NCBI GenBank assembly: GCA_903926465.1 | Contig: CAIYJE010000063.1 | Coordinates: forward strand, 1-54,455 | Length of the DNA stretch: 54,455 nt | Origin: an uncultured Planctomycetales bacterium | Lineage (GTDB): Bacteria > Planctomycetota > Planctomycetia > Isosphaerales > Isosphaeraceae | Direction: 5' to 3' | In this document: piece by piece, positions 28,595-37,970 of the stretch | How the letters are laid out: every line of letters begins with the position of its first letter | How positions within the stretch are numbered: the first letter of the stretch is position 1 | Notes under the pieces: generated by a model | Seen by the model: the letters and a program-made list of their open reading frames with translations, nothing else | What the model was told of the DNA's origin: nothing | Database searches by the model: none | Translations under genes and position numbers: made by a program

Positions 28595-30099
28595 GTGACG
28601 TTACAAAGCCGGAAGCCGGTGCTGAACTGAAATCTGGTTCCGGTTCCAAGAAGCGTTCGCGAAAACGTGCCCGATCTGCATTGGTTCGCTGGCTGATCCA
28701 GTATGGGCCGCTGCTCGCGGCCGGGCTGCCGGCACTGATCATTGGACTGGGAGCCGGAAGCGTGGCGATGGCGGTTCTCCTGAACCGGGATTTGAGGCCG
28801 GCGCATTACACCGCCGCGGCGTATTCCCGCGCGGGTTCCAAGGATCTAGAAGGCGCAAAGGTCTGTTTTGAAAGACTGCTACGCCTGAACTCGGGAACCG
28901 ACAAAACCAAATTCAACCTGGCCCAGATTTATCAACAATCAGGCCAGCCGGAACGTGCCCTGAGCATGATCAGCGAGCTTGCCCCTCTGGACAAAACCGG
29001 CCATCCCCCAGCCCACCTGGTCATGGCGGTCTATCTCTTGAACCGGCGAGAGATTTCAGAAGCCAACCTCCTGCAAGCCGAGACTCATCTCAAACGCGTA
29101 CTTGAGGCAGGCACTGGGGAATCGGAAAATGCCCGTATGATGCTGGCACAGCTATATGCCAGATCGGGGCGTACCCAGGAAGCCAAAGTCGAACTGACAA
29201 CACTGGTCCAGTCTCGACCAGAACTACTCCTACAACTGGCAGCGCTCGAGCGTTCCATGGGTATCGAAATTGATGCAACCACTCATGCAGAAAAGGCATT
29301 CAAAACGTTCAGTGACCGCACCCTGGAAGAGCCGAACAACTTGAATAACCGGGTTCTGTCGGCCGGTGCGGCAGCCTTTCTGAAACAATACCCAAAGTCC
29401 GAGTCCATCTTGCTGGATGCGCTTGCGAAAGGGGATAACCGAGACATTCATTCGGCTCTCGCAGGTCTATATCTGATCTGGGCGGACGACGTCATGAAGG
29501 ATCCACAAAATGGGCCTTCCAGCTGGCTCCCGTTACTAGAGCGCGGTATTCGTCACGAGCCTAAGAACCCCTTACTCCTCGATCGCTTCCTCACGATCAT
29601 CAACAAGCACGGACGGGACAATGAGGAAACTCGAAGCGCCATGATGGACATGCTTTCCGACGGGAAAGCCCCGGCCAGTGCACACTTCCTTTTGGGGGTT
29701 GATGCCTGGCAGCGTCAGAAGCCTGAGGAAGCACGGTTTCACTGGGAGCGTGCCCATGAACTGGCTCCCGAACTCGTGGGCGCTTCGAACAATCTGGCCT
29801 GGGTCCTGGCCAGCGGTGCGAACCCAGATCTTCCCCGTGCACTGGAAATCATCAATCTGGCACTCGACCGGTCGCCCAAAAATCCGACCTATCTCGGCAC
29901 TCGAGGCCGGGTCCTGGTTCGCATGGAACAGTGGAAAGACGCCGTCAACGATCTGGAAGCAGCGCTGACCTCGACTCCTGACGACATCGACCTCCACAAA
30001 GACCTTGCAACCGCCTACAAAGGACTTGGGATGACCGATCTGGCCGCTCGCCACGAGGAGCGAGCCGAGAAACCCCAACCAACCGGTGCCAAACCGTAA
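28591..30099 (+). CDS. Membrane-anchored TPR protein of the exosortase locus
   Basis: A 502-residue protein whose start overlaps the exosortase stop by 4 bases (ATGA), so translation is coupled. A basic N-terminus (KKRSRKRARS) precedes a single membrane helix at about 37-67. The remainder is a series of TPR-like helix pairs, for example TKFNLAQIYQQSGQPERAL and NARMMLAQLYARSGRTQEA, and a final set NPTYLGTRGRVLVRMEQW. TPR proteins are regular members of PEP-CTERM/exopolysaccharide loci (PrsT-like) and act as scaffolds for the export machinery. The ending KPQPTGAKP is not a sorting signal. Confidence 0.85.
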   Translation: MSDVTKPEAGAELKSGSGSKKRSRKRARSALVRWLIQYGPLLAAGLPALIIGLGAGSVAMAVLLNRDLRPAHYTAAAYSRAGSKDLEGAKVCFERLLRLNSGTDKTKFNLAQIYQQSGQPERALSMISELAPLDKTGHPPAHLVMAVYLLNRREISEANLLQAETHLKRVLEAGTGESENARMMLAQLYARSGRTQEAKVELTTLVQSRPELLLQLAALERSMGIEIDATTHAEKAFKTFSDRTLEEPNNLNNRVLSAGAAAFLKQYPKSESILLDALAKGDNRDIHSALAGLYLIWADDVMKDPQNGPSSWLPLLERGIRHEPKNPLLLDRFLTIINKHGRDNEETRSAMMDMLSDGKAPASAHFLLGVDAWQRQKPEEARFHWERAHELAPELVGASNNLAWVLASGANPDLPRALEIINLALDRSPKNPTYLGTRGRVLVRMEQWKDAVNDLEAALTSTPDDIDLHKDLATAYKGLGMTDLAARHEERAEKPQPTGAKP

Positions 30100-30121
30100 T
30101 CCATTTTCGGCCGTTCCATTC

Positions 30122-30149
30122 CAGCGGGTGACACTTCTGTCATCCGCTG
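30122..30149 (+). terminator. Hairpin after the TPR gene
   Basis: CAGCGGGTGACA and TGTCATCCGCTG form a 12-bp stem (one G-T pair) with a CTTC loop, 22 bases past the TPR stop. There is no T-tract, so it may be a Rho-dependent or mRNA-stabilising structure. It suggests the exosortase/TPR unit ends here. Confidence 0.5.
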
Positions 30150-30472
30150 AACCCTGATCCTGGGACTCCTATGCTGCTAGCGGCTTCCACGGCAACGGAA
30201 CAAAAAACCACAGGATTCTATTCCGACTGGGCTGATAAATCGCTCAAAAGCCACTTCTGTGCTGTCCGATCTTGTTAAAATGGCAACATAGAACCCCTAA
30301 AAATGCAATCGGTTCATGGGCTTTCATCTGATCGACTGGTGAAACAGAGCGGTGATAGCCGATGGAATTCATGTGGCGCGTCAAAGATCAGGCCCCGCGA
30401 AGCTGAGGAGTCAGCTTTCAGGGCTCCAGTCATGTATGACAGTCCCCCTCGGGCTGTCGAGAGTTAGTTCCC
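30150..30472. other. Intergenic region before the TolC-family gene
   Basis: No coding frame is convincing. A short imperfect hairpin (GACAGTCCC...GGGCTGTC, about 30437-30456) lies immediately upstream of the TolC start codon and could influence its translation. No promoter pair is clear. Confidence 0.4.
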
Positions 30473-31960
30473 ATGGGCAGGACGCCTTGGCTGATCGGAT
30501 TGGTTGCACTCTCACTACCTTGCTGCAAGCTGAACGCACAACTGACCTTGCCAGCCAATGCCGATGCGTCGCAAACGAATTCAGACCATAGAATTACACG
30601 CACGCAGGACATGTCCCTGAACCTCCCGGCGCTACCGGACCCTGCGGCTCCATCCTTGAGAGACCTGGAGGCAGGCTCTGCACAACCGCTGACCATGGAG
30701 ATGGCTCTCTATGGTGCCCTTACCCAGAATCCCGATCTTGTGTCACTTCGGCAGTCAACACAAGCCTCTGCGGAAGCAGTTGAGGTTGCCCGTCATTTTC
30801 CTGTCGCCCTGAATCCAACCTTATGGATTGAGGCGCGGCCTTGGAGCTTTCAACCGATCCGAGAGCACGGGGCAACCCAACGTGAAGCACGGATGCCTGG
30901 CTATCTTTATGTTTCACTTCGACAACCGATCGAACTCGGGCACCAGCAACGGTACCGCCGCCGAATTGCTGAGGCCGCATTTGCCCAGGCCCGCTGGACT
31001 CAGATCCAGGCGGAATTGATCGCGGTTGTGCAAACCTACCGATTTTTCCAGACAGCGGCCTATCGCAGAGAGAAAATGCGGATTGCCCGAGAGCTGGCCG
31101 TGTTCAATCATCAGCTTGTCTCATCCCTGGAACAGCGGCTTGAGGCCAATCAGGTCTCCCCGGCCGATCTGGCATTGGCTCGGGTCGAAGACGAAGCCGC
31201 CAACCAACTGGCCGAAACGGCTCAAATGGACTATGCCACCGCACTGGCAGACCTCCATAATCAGCTCGGGACGCCCGAGACCGCCGGCCGTTCTGAACCG
31301 ATTGGCGATTTCGTCCTTCCACCCTATTTGCAGGATGCGGACGAGAGGCAGTACATCGAAATCGCTCTGCAGTCCAGACCCGAAATCCATGCCGCCACCG
31401 CTGGTGTCGATGGGGCAAAGGCAGCGGTTGGACTGTCCCGCGCCGACCAGATTCCCACTCCCGTTGTGGGGCCGCTCTATGTCCGAGACGAGGCTCTGAT
31501 TCAGTATTACGGCTTTGTTTTCGTGATGCCGCTGCCGGTCTGGAATAGTGGACGCCCCTTGGTGCGGCAACGCGAGGCCGAATATCGCCAGGCCGCCGTG
31601 CGTTTGGAACAGACCCGACAACGGACAATCACGCAGGTCCGTACCGCCCTCTCACGATGGAACAATGCAAGCCGACTCGTAAGCAGCGTTGCCGGAGCCA
31701 CTCCCAGCTTGGTCCATCAGGTTGAGGTCCTCCAGCGCCTGTTTGACGAGGGCCAAGCCGACCTGAACAAACTGCTCCAGGCCAGACAACGGCTCATTCA
31801 GCTTGAAAATGCTCGTCTGGATGCCGTCTGGGCAGCAACCCAGGCTCAGTCTGAGTTGTTGACAGCCCTCGGTGCCCGCTCACTTCTGGGAGCCATCCCA
31901 CAGCCCCTCGACGATCTTGAAGTCGGCTTCCCTACACACCTACCGCCCGAACCTCGATGA
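30473..31960 (+). CDS. TolC-family outer membrane channel protein
   Basis: A 495-residue protein with a signal peptide of about 22 residues (LIGLVALSLPCCKLNAQ). It has the duplicated helix-barrel-helix plan of outer membrane factors: LTMEMALYGALTQNPDLVSL opens the first repeat, with long Ala/Gln/Glu-rich helices at about 150-260, a second DADERQYIEIALQSRPEIHA repeat, and a further helical pair to about 480. Such trimers form the exit duct for RND pumps. No pump gene is adjacent; the adaptor/permease pair at 15414-19776 has no channel of its own and is a candidate. It could instead serve the exosortase locus. GAGAG precedes the ATG. Confidence 0.85.
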   Translation: MGRTPWLIGLVALSLPCCKLNAQLTLPANADASQTNSDHRITRTQDMSLNLPALPDPAAPSLRDLEAGSAQPLTMEMALYGALTQNPDLVSLRQSTQASAEAVEVARHFPVALNPTLWIEARPWSFQPIREHGATQREARMPGYLYVSLRQPIELGHQQRYRRRIAEAAFAQARWTQIQAELIAVVQTYRFFQTAAYRREKMRIARELAVFNHQLVSSLEQRLEANQVSPADLALARVEDEAANQLAETAQMDYATALADLHNQLGTPETAGRSEPIGDFVLPPYLQDADERQYIEIALQSRPEIHAATAGVDGAKAAVGLSRADQIPTPVVGPLYVRDEALIQYYGFVFVMPLPVWNSGRPLVRQREAEYRQAAVRLEQTRQRTITQVRTALSRWNNASRLVSSVAGATPSLVHQVEVLQRLFDEGQADLNKLLQARQRLIQLENARLDAVWAATQAQSELLTALGARSLLGAIPQPLDDLEVGFPTHLPPEPR

Positions 31961-32064
31961 TCTCAAGGACGCGGCGGAGCGAGCGGGAACTGTTTCCAGC
32001 TCAACGCCACCGATCCCACTCTGAGCTCACACCCTAACGTCCGCATTCAGGGAAACAGCATCTG

Positions 32065-33324
32065 ATGAGTTCGCGCTCCTTCAGTCCCACGAGCAATTCC
32101 AGCACGATCGATGAGATTGCGCGGATCAACCTGGGACGAATTCCCGAACGTGTCAGGCTTAAATATGAGCGGATGAGCGAAGACGTGTTCGCGTTCTTTC
32201 GGGGAACCGATCATCTCTTCGCACGCAACTGGGCCTCCGGACTCAGGCCCGTGGATCCAGGCCCAAACCTGCTCCAGTGTGGCGATCTGCACCTGGAGAA
32301 TTTCGGCATTTATCTGACCGAAGCGCGAGAACTGCTGTTCGACATCAACGACTTTGATGAGGCCCTGGTCGCGCCCGCCGGATTTGATATCACCCGCTGT
32401 CTGACCAGTATCCTGCTCGCCGCCGATGTCTGGAAACTTTCATCGGTTCGTGCGGAACGGATTGCCGTTGCCTTTCTTGATCGATATCGCCATGCACTCG
32501 GTGAACTGGCTGACCCGGATTCGAGCCAGGAATTACGTGCAGGCCAAGGGCAAGGCCCGGTTTTCAAGCTCCTCGGCGAGGCTGCGGCTTGTACCCAGAA
32601 AGAACTACTCAACAGTCAAACCCGGATCGGGAAAGACAATCAGCCGAGAATTCGCGGTCGAAAAGGAGCCCACCCGCAGCTTCTAAAAGCCGAGCGGCAG
32701 GAAGTGATCCGCGCCTTGAATGCGTATGCCCAGACCACTCAGACCCCTGATGCCTACAAAGTCCTGAGCGCGAGAGGACGGGTTGCAGGGATTGGAAGTC
32801 TGGGCGTGCCACGCTACCTGGTGTTAACATGGGGTACAGGTTCACCCGATGGCTACTGGCTACTGGATCTCAAGCAGGCCATCCCCTCGTCGGTTCGACC
32901 GTTTCTGGGTGTTCAACCTGAGGAAACCTGGACCACGGAGGTGGAACGAATTCTGGAGGCTCAACGCAGGTTACTACCGCACCCACCGGCCGGCCTGGGG
33001 GCAGCGCAAATCCAAGGCCAAGACTTTCGAATTCGGGCCATGATCCCAGCCGAAAACCGAGCCAGACTGAGTGCTTTCCGCCATCAGATCCACAAACTGA
33101 GCCACGCTGTTCTCATGGCGGGCGACCTGACCGGCTGGTCCCAGACGCGTGGCGCTCGGTATCTGAATGAGAAACGGTACCACCAACTCACCAAGTGGGC
33201 GGTTGGGCCCGGACTTGAGTCCACCCTGGCCACTGCAATCCGACACGCCAACCAAACCCGAGACGCGTATTGTGAGTTTTTGGACGCGTTCAAGTTAGCC
33301 GACCCCCGCCTGAGTCAACCCTGA
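32065..33324 (+). CDS. DUF2252 family protein
   Basis: A 419-residue protein of the DUF2252 family, with RMSEDVFAFFRGTDHLFA, QCGDLHLENFGIY and LFDINDFDEALVAPAGFDI as hallmarks. The last two resemble the catalytic-loop (HGDxHxxN) and metal-binding (DFD) motifs of aminoglycoside-phosphotransferase-type kinases, so a small-molecule kinase fold is likely; no substrate is known. Cytoplasmic, with no signal or membrane helix. It starts about 100 bases after the TolC gene and could share its transcript, though no functional link is apparent. Length is usual for the family. Confidence 0.88.
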   Translation: MSSRSFSPTSNSSTIDEIARINLGRIPERVRLKYERMSEDVFAFFRGTDHLFARNWASGLRPVDPGPNLLQCGDLHLENFGIYLTEARELLFDINDFDEALVAPAGFDITRCLTSILLAADVWKLSSVRAERIAVAFLDRYRHALGELADPDSSQELRAGQGQGPVFKLLGEAAACTQKELLNSQTRIGKDNQPRIRGRKGAHPQLLKAERQEVIRALNAYAQTTQTPDAYKVLSARGRVAGIGSLGVPRYLVLTWGTGSPDGYWLLDLKQAIPSSVRPFLGVQPEETWTTEVERILEAQRRLLPHPPAGLGAAQIQGQDFRIRAMIPAENRARLSAFRHQIHKLSHAVLMAGDLTGWSQTRGARYLNEKRYHQLTKWAVGPGLESTLATAIRHANQTRDAYCEFLDAFKLADPRLSQP

Positions 33325-33518
33325 GCGGCCATATTCCTGACCCATCCACTTCCAACCACCATCGGTCCTCATCGGACTGGGAATACTCGAAAAAACGGCC
33401 CAGCAAGCGGATCTCTGTCCAAAATGCTCATGCGCCTGGATGACCTTGCCTGCGGCGAAGTGTGACATGCACGATACTGCCTGGCCATCCACACTCTATC
33501 AGACTGAGGAGCCTGGAA

Positions 33519-34409
33519 ATGGGCCTGATCCGTTCCTGGATCTCATCGGGGCCGGTTATCACCGACGGAGCCTGGGGCACAGAGCTTCAGAAACGCGGCT
33601 GGCGCGGCCAACAGCCCGCCGACCTCTGGAACCTGACTCACCCTGAAGTCATTCGTGAAATCGCCAGTGAATATCTGGCTGCCGGCAGCCAGATCATCCT
33701 TACCAATACATTCCGTGCCAATCCGATTGCCCTTTTACCCTTTGGGCTCGCAGATCACTCCGTTGAGATCAATCGTCGCGGTGTCGAACTTGCTCGTTCG
33801 GTTATGACTGACACCGCGTCGCTCATTTTTGCCTCACTCGGCCCCACGGGCAAGAGGATCGATCTTGGCGAAATCGCTGAAGCTTCGGCCAAAGCCAGCT
33901 TCAAGGTCCAGGCTCAAGCTCTGGCAGATGCCGGAGTAGACGCTCTGATCTTTGAAACCTTCAGCAACCTCCCCGAGGCCAGACTCGCATTAGAAGCCGC
34001 ACGACCTACAGGATTACCAATCATCGTATCGTTCACTTTCAACGATCATCTCGGGCGGCCCCGCACACAGGGGGGCGAGTCTGCGGAAATGGTCGCCAGG
34101 GCCATGCAAGAAGCTGGGGCAGACAGCGTAGGGGCGAACTGCGGAACCCATCCTGAAAGCTTTCTGGAAATCTGCCGTCAATTTCGATCGAGTTCGGACC
34201 TACCGCTCTGGATGAAACCCGGAGCCGGCCTTCCCGAGGTTGACCAAGGAGTGGCCTTTTATACACTATCTTCGAATGAATTCGCCAATTATGGACTCCG
34301 CCTGATCGCGGCCGGGGCCAACTTTGTGGGAGGGTGTTGCGGAACGTCCCCGCAATTCATTGCAGCCCTCAAGAGTGTTTGTGGCACAACCGCCCTCCCT
34401 AGAGCCTGA
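33519..34409 (+). CDS. Homocysteine S-methyltransferase family protein
   Basis: A 296-residue protein from the ATG at 33519, chosen because GAGGAG lies 7 bases upstream; the frame is open from 33462. It is a stand-alone version of the homocysteine-binding barrel of MetH/BHMT/MmuM. The zinc ligands are all present: Cys208 (ANCGTHPE), Cys273 and Cys274 (GGCCGTSP). ITDGAWGTELQKRG and LTNTFRANP are the usual N-terminal motifs. It should move a methyl group from a donor (S-methylmethionine, betaine or a corrinoid protein) to homocysteine to make methionine; the donor cannot be told from sequence. Monocistronic as far as can be seen. Confidence 0.87.
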   Translation: MGLIRSWISSGPVITDGAWGTELQKRGWRGQQPADLWNLTHPEVIREIASEYLAAGSQIILTNTFRANPIALLPFGLADHSVEINRRGVELARSVMTDTASLIFASLGPTGKRIDLGEIAEASAKASFKVQAQALADAGVDALIFETFSNLPEARLALEAARPTGLPIIVSFTFNDHLGRPRTQGGESAEMVARAMQEAGADSVGANCGTHPESFLEICRQFRSSSDLPLWMKPGAGLPEVDQGVAFYTLSSNEFANYGLRLIAAGANFVGGCCGTSPQFIAALKSVCGTTALPRA

Positions 34410-34604
34410 TCACTGGCCTTATGCAAAAAAAACCGTACGATAGATTCTGGCTGACTCGGGAAGGGCGGTTAAACTTGTCTATCTTTTGCCTAAGGAGTGC
34501 CTTACATTTTTGACCAGAAATTGTCAGCGGCTGCTCTTCCGGCATTTCGTTTGCTCGCGTTCCGTTGATCTCTCACTGACATGTAAACCGTTTGCACTCA
34601 TGCG

Positions 34605-37322
34605 ATGAATATTTACACAGAAGAGCCTGAAGATTCGCTTGTTGTTGATGAGGAATCGCTCGATTTACTCTTGGCAGAAGTGGTCGACGAATTTACGAAC
34701 CGGCTCCAGCGTGGTGAGTCGGCGGGCATCATTGCTGATGAGCTTTGCAGACAACATCCTGAACTGGCTCCAGCAATTCAGGACCTGGTTCCTACCCTCG
34801 CTGGCTTGGCCACAATCGGACGAGACGAGCGAGGTCGCCTCCAGAGCTCGAATGAACTCGACGAACCGCAAGCCGACCGAGAACTGGGGGGATACCGCCT
34901 CATTCGCCAGATCGGCCAGGGGGGGATGGGCGTTGTCTATGAAGCGGAAGACCTTTCACTGAACCGGATGGTCGCGCTCAAAGTTTTGCGTGGACAGGCT
35001 GCGCTAGATTCTCGTTGTTTGCAACGGTTCAAGGTTGAGGCCCAAGCCGCCTCGTGCCTGAGTCATCCGCACATTGTGGCAATTTACGCCATTGGGCGCT
35101 CAGACGATATCTCTTATTACACAATGCCATTGATTGATGGTTTGAGCTTGGATCGAGTGATCCAGATGCTTCAGGCTCGCTCTGGGACCGAGGCCGAACA
35201 GAGGGCAGCACCGGCCGATGTGGCGTTGCATTCCGGGCTCGTCCAAGATCTTCTCAATGGCGACTTCAAATCAACCAAGCAGCCAAGCGATCACATTCCC
35301 AATCCGAGCGGCTCAAAATCAGCTACCAGTTCGATCTCGACACCACCGGCGACCGTTCAGACGATTGGAAAAACGTCCTATATTCATTGCGTGGCGGCTC
35401 TGGGAATTCAGGTGGCCGATGCCCTTCATCATGCCCATGAAACAGGCATCCTCCATCGAGATATCAAGCCAGGAAACCTGCTCCTGGACCGTCGTGGAAA
35501 TCTCTGGATTACGGACTTCGGCCTGGCGCGGTTGCCGGATTCTTCCTATGCGATGACCGACACGGGAGAACGTCCAGGCACGCTGCGCTACATGAGCCCC
35601 GAACAGGCGGCTGGCGACTCGGCCCGCGTGGATCGACGGACCGATCTCTACGCTTTGGGGGCATCCCTTTACGAACTGCTCACACTGGAACCCGCAGTCA
35701 GAGGTTCAGACCCTCAGGTGATTTTACGGGAGATCTTTGAAAGGGATCCCGTCCCCTGTCGTTTATTCAATCCCGCCATCCCTCATGACCTCTCGAACAT
35801 TATTTCCAAGTGTCTCTCCAAAGATCCCGCCCACCGTTACGACACCGGCCGTGAACTGGCTCAGGATTTGCGCCGGTTTCTGGCTGGCGAACCGGTGGAG
35901 GCACGGCCGTTGCAGTGGCCGTCTCGACTCTTGGCCTGGAGCCGCCGCAAGCCCACCATCGCCGCTCTGGCTGCTCTGCTCCTGGGATCGGTCATTGCGG
36001 GCTTCGCTGGCGTGACCATGGCATGGCGTGCGGCAGTCAGTGAACGTGATGAGAAAGATATCGCCCAGCGAGCATCCTCTCACGCACTAGAGCACGCACG
36101 CATCTCTCATCTTAAGTCCGTGATGGCACTTAATGAGGTCGATGCGTTCTCTCAATTCCTGCGCAACCATTTTCTGATGACGCAGGCACCCTTCTCGCAC
36201 GAATTCGACAACAAGCTCACCCTGAAACAAGCGTTGCTACAAGCGGCTGAAAGTATTGAACCCACCTTTCAGAATTCCCCGAAACAGATGACGCTGGTTG
36301 ATAAAGACTTTGCACAGGCATTTCATGATCAGGGCCTGTATGAACGCTCTAGCTTTCATATCAATCGCGCCTTGAAAACGGTGGAAATGCAGGCGAATGC
36401 ACCGCCCGACCCGAGCTATTTAATATTGCCCGGGGGCCTTTCCAGTTTACCAGGCGCGGTTGTGCCGCCCATGCTCTCCGATACCCGACTCTCCTTGGAA
36501 ATCATGCGTGGACACAGCCTCTACCATCTCGGTTTGCTGACAGAGTCCGAGATTCAGCTCCGGCAAATACTCGAAGAACTCGATGTCCTGAAAGAGCCAG
36601 AGTCATTACGCCGAGTCATGTGCGAGAAATATCTCTCGGAAACCTTGATGGGCCTGGGCAATTGGGAAGAGGCCGAACGCATACAGCGGCCACTCCTGGA
36701 TCGAATCCCGCGAGTTGAAGAACTGCCAACTCCGTCTCTGAACTCGATGGAGGCCGACGTCACGCTTCGGCTCGCGGATATCGAATTCGAACGAGGCGAC
36801 CATGTTCAGGCCATCGAGCGGGTTCGAAAACTGGAGACTAAACTTCTTTCAGCAACACCAGTTCCCATCGAGATGCTCCTGAATTGTCGGAACAATCTGG
36901 GTTCCGATCTCCAACGTGACGGGCAACTTGAGAAAGCGGAGGAAATCTTCCGGGAACTGGTGAAAACCTCTCTCCAAATCCACGGCGAATCCGACTTCCG
37001 GACGCTGCTGGTTCAGGAAAATCTGGCCAAGGTCCTGCTGCATCAACATCAGAAACTGGATGAAGCCGAGTTCATCATTCGCGGCGTGCTCTCCAAACTA
37101 ATGGTTGAGCCTGGACCCGACGATGCCTTGACCTTGAAAACCCAGTTCTTGCTGGCACAGTTAATTTTTGAGAATGGACGGATCCGCGAATCGGTTGAGC
37201 TGACCGAGAGAATTCTAGAACGGCAACGCGACAGCCTGGGTGCAATGCACCCGGACACCAAAGCGACAGCCGACGTACTTGAGAGGATTCGCAACATGCC
37301 TGATGACCAGATCAATAAGTGA
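34605..37322 (+). CDS. Receptor-type Ser/Thr protein kinase with C-terminal helical repeats
   Basis: A 905-residue protein. An acidic N-terminal helical region (1-90) precedes a PknB-like kinase domain (97-430): IGQGGMGVVYE P-loop, Lys126, Glu145, HRDIKPGN with Asp286, and DFG at 304-306. A hydrophilic Ser/Pro-rich insert of about 65 residues (193-257) separates the hinge from the catalytic loop, which is unusual. One membrane helix lies at about 451-473. The remaining 430 residues are alpha-helical with TPR-like segments (RDGQLEKAEEIFRELVK, KLDEAEFIIRGVL) and would be outside the cytoplasm. This plan is expanded in planctomycetes; ligand and targets are unknown. Confidence 0.88.
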   Translation: MNIYTEEPEDSLVVDEESLDLLLAEVVDEFTNRLQRGESAGIIADELCRQHPELAPAIQDLVPTLAGLATIGRDERGRLQSSNELDEPQADRELGGYRLIRQIGQGGMGVVYEAEDLSLNRMVALKVLRGQAALDSRCLQRFKVEAQAASCLSHPHIVAIYAIGRSDDISYYTMPLIDGLSLDRVIQMLQARSGTEAEQRAAPADVALHSGLVQDLLNGDFKSTKQPSDHIPNPSGSKSATSSISTPPATVQTIGKTSYIHCVAALGIQVADALHHAHETGILHRDIKPGNLLLDRRGNLWITDFGLARLPDSSYAMTDTGERPGTLRYMSPEQAAGDSARVDRRTDLYALGASLYELLTLEPAVRGSDPQVILREIFERDPVPCRLFNPAIPHDLSNIISKCLSKDPAHRYDTGRELAQDLRRFLAGEPVEARPLQWPSRLLAWSRRKPTIAALAALLLGSVIAGFAGVTMAWRAAVSERDEKDIAQRASSHALEHARISHLKSVMALNEVDAFSQFLRNHFLMTQAPFSHEFDNKLTLKQALLQAAESIEPTFQNSPKQMTLVDKDFAQAFHDQGLYERSSFHINRALKTVEMQANAPPDPSYLILPGGLSSLPGAVVPPMLSDTRLSLEIMRGHSLYHLGLLTESEIQLRQILEELDVLKEPESLRRVMCEKYLSETLMGLGNWEEAERIQRPLLDRIPRVEELPTPSLNSMEADVTLRLADIEFERGDHVQAIERVRKLETKLLSATPVPIEMLLNCRNNLGSDLQRDGQLEKAEEIFRELVKTSLQIHGESDFRTLLVQENLAKVLLHQHQKLDEAEFIIRGVLSKLMVEPGPDDALTLKTQFLLAQLIFENGRIRESVELTERILERQRDSLGAMHPDTKATADVLERIRNMPDDQINK

Positions 37323-37970
37323 TCCAGGCCGAGCATACAAAACTCAGGCAGTCGACACGCCGCTCGCCTGCAACCTGAACACGCGAACACAATCTTCTCC
37401 AACTTGGGACGCGAGCCGGCGGAAATTCCGGCGTTGCCCTTGCCTCAGAATTTACCAACGCTGGCCAGGCTCAAATCGAATTCGGTTCGATTTCGAATCT
37501 GGCACCAGAGTTGGTGTGCAGATTTTCTCATCCCGACCATCAAGCTTTTCCACGTCTCAAACGTTCAAAGTATTCAGTGCTTATACCCAGATTCACACCC
37601 CAACCACAAGCACCAATCGCAACCCACATACCCCATAAATACGATTAGTCAAAATCGTTGTTTTTTTCCCAAGCCCCGCATCTTCCCGTATTGAGTTGCG
37701 GTATCTTAATCAGGGTGCGTAGACGTATCGCGCTTACGAACCAGGCATCCAGCAGCGACAACCTGAAAGATTTACTCCCGTTAACTCCGACCAGTCACGA
37801 TCCAAGATCGTGGCCGTTTCTGGGACAGACGCAGTCTTTCTTGAGCTTGTTGTGTTGGAGAAATTGGGGTCTGTCATGAGTTCGGCGACTCGATCTTCGC
37901 ACTCTGCCTGAATACTCACGTGATCGTGACCAGGTTGGATTCGTTGAATAAGCAACTGGAGATTTTTTCG
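37323..37970. other. 650-bp gene-free region before the repeat protein
   Basis: Short overlapping frames only, none with protein-like content. A small perfect hairpin CACGATC-CAA-GATCGTG is at 37796-37812, and a run of T residues lies at 37661-37667. Long 5' leaders are common before highly expressed surface-protein genes, so regulatory sequence is expected here, but no promoter pair is clear. Confidence 0.45.

Noticed and set aside
37240-37694. Open frames across the kinase 3' end and following intergenic region
   Set aside because: Low-complexity His/Pro/Thr text, overlapping each other, with no ribosome-binding site.
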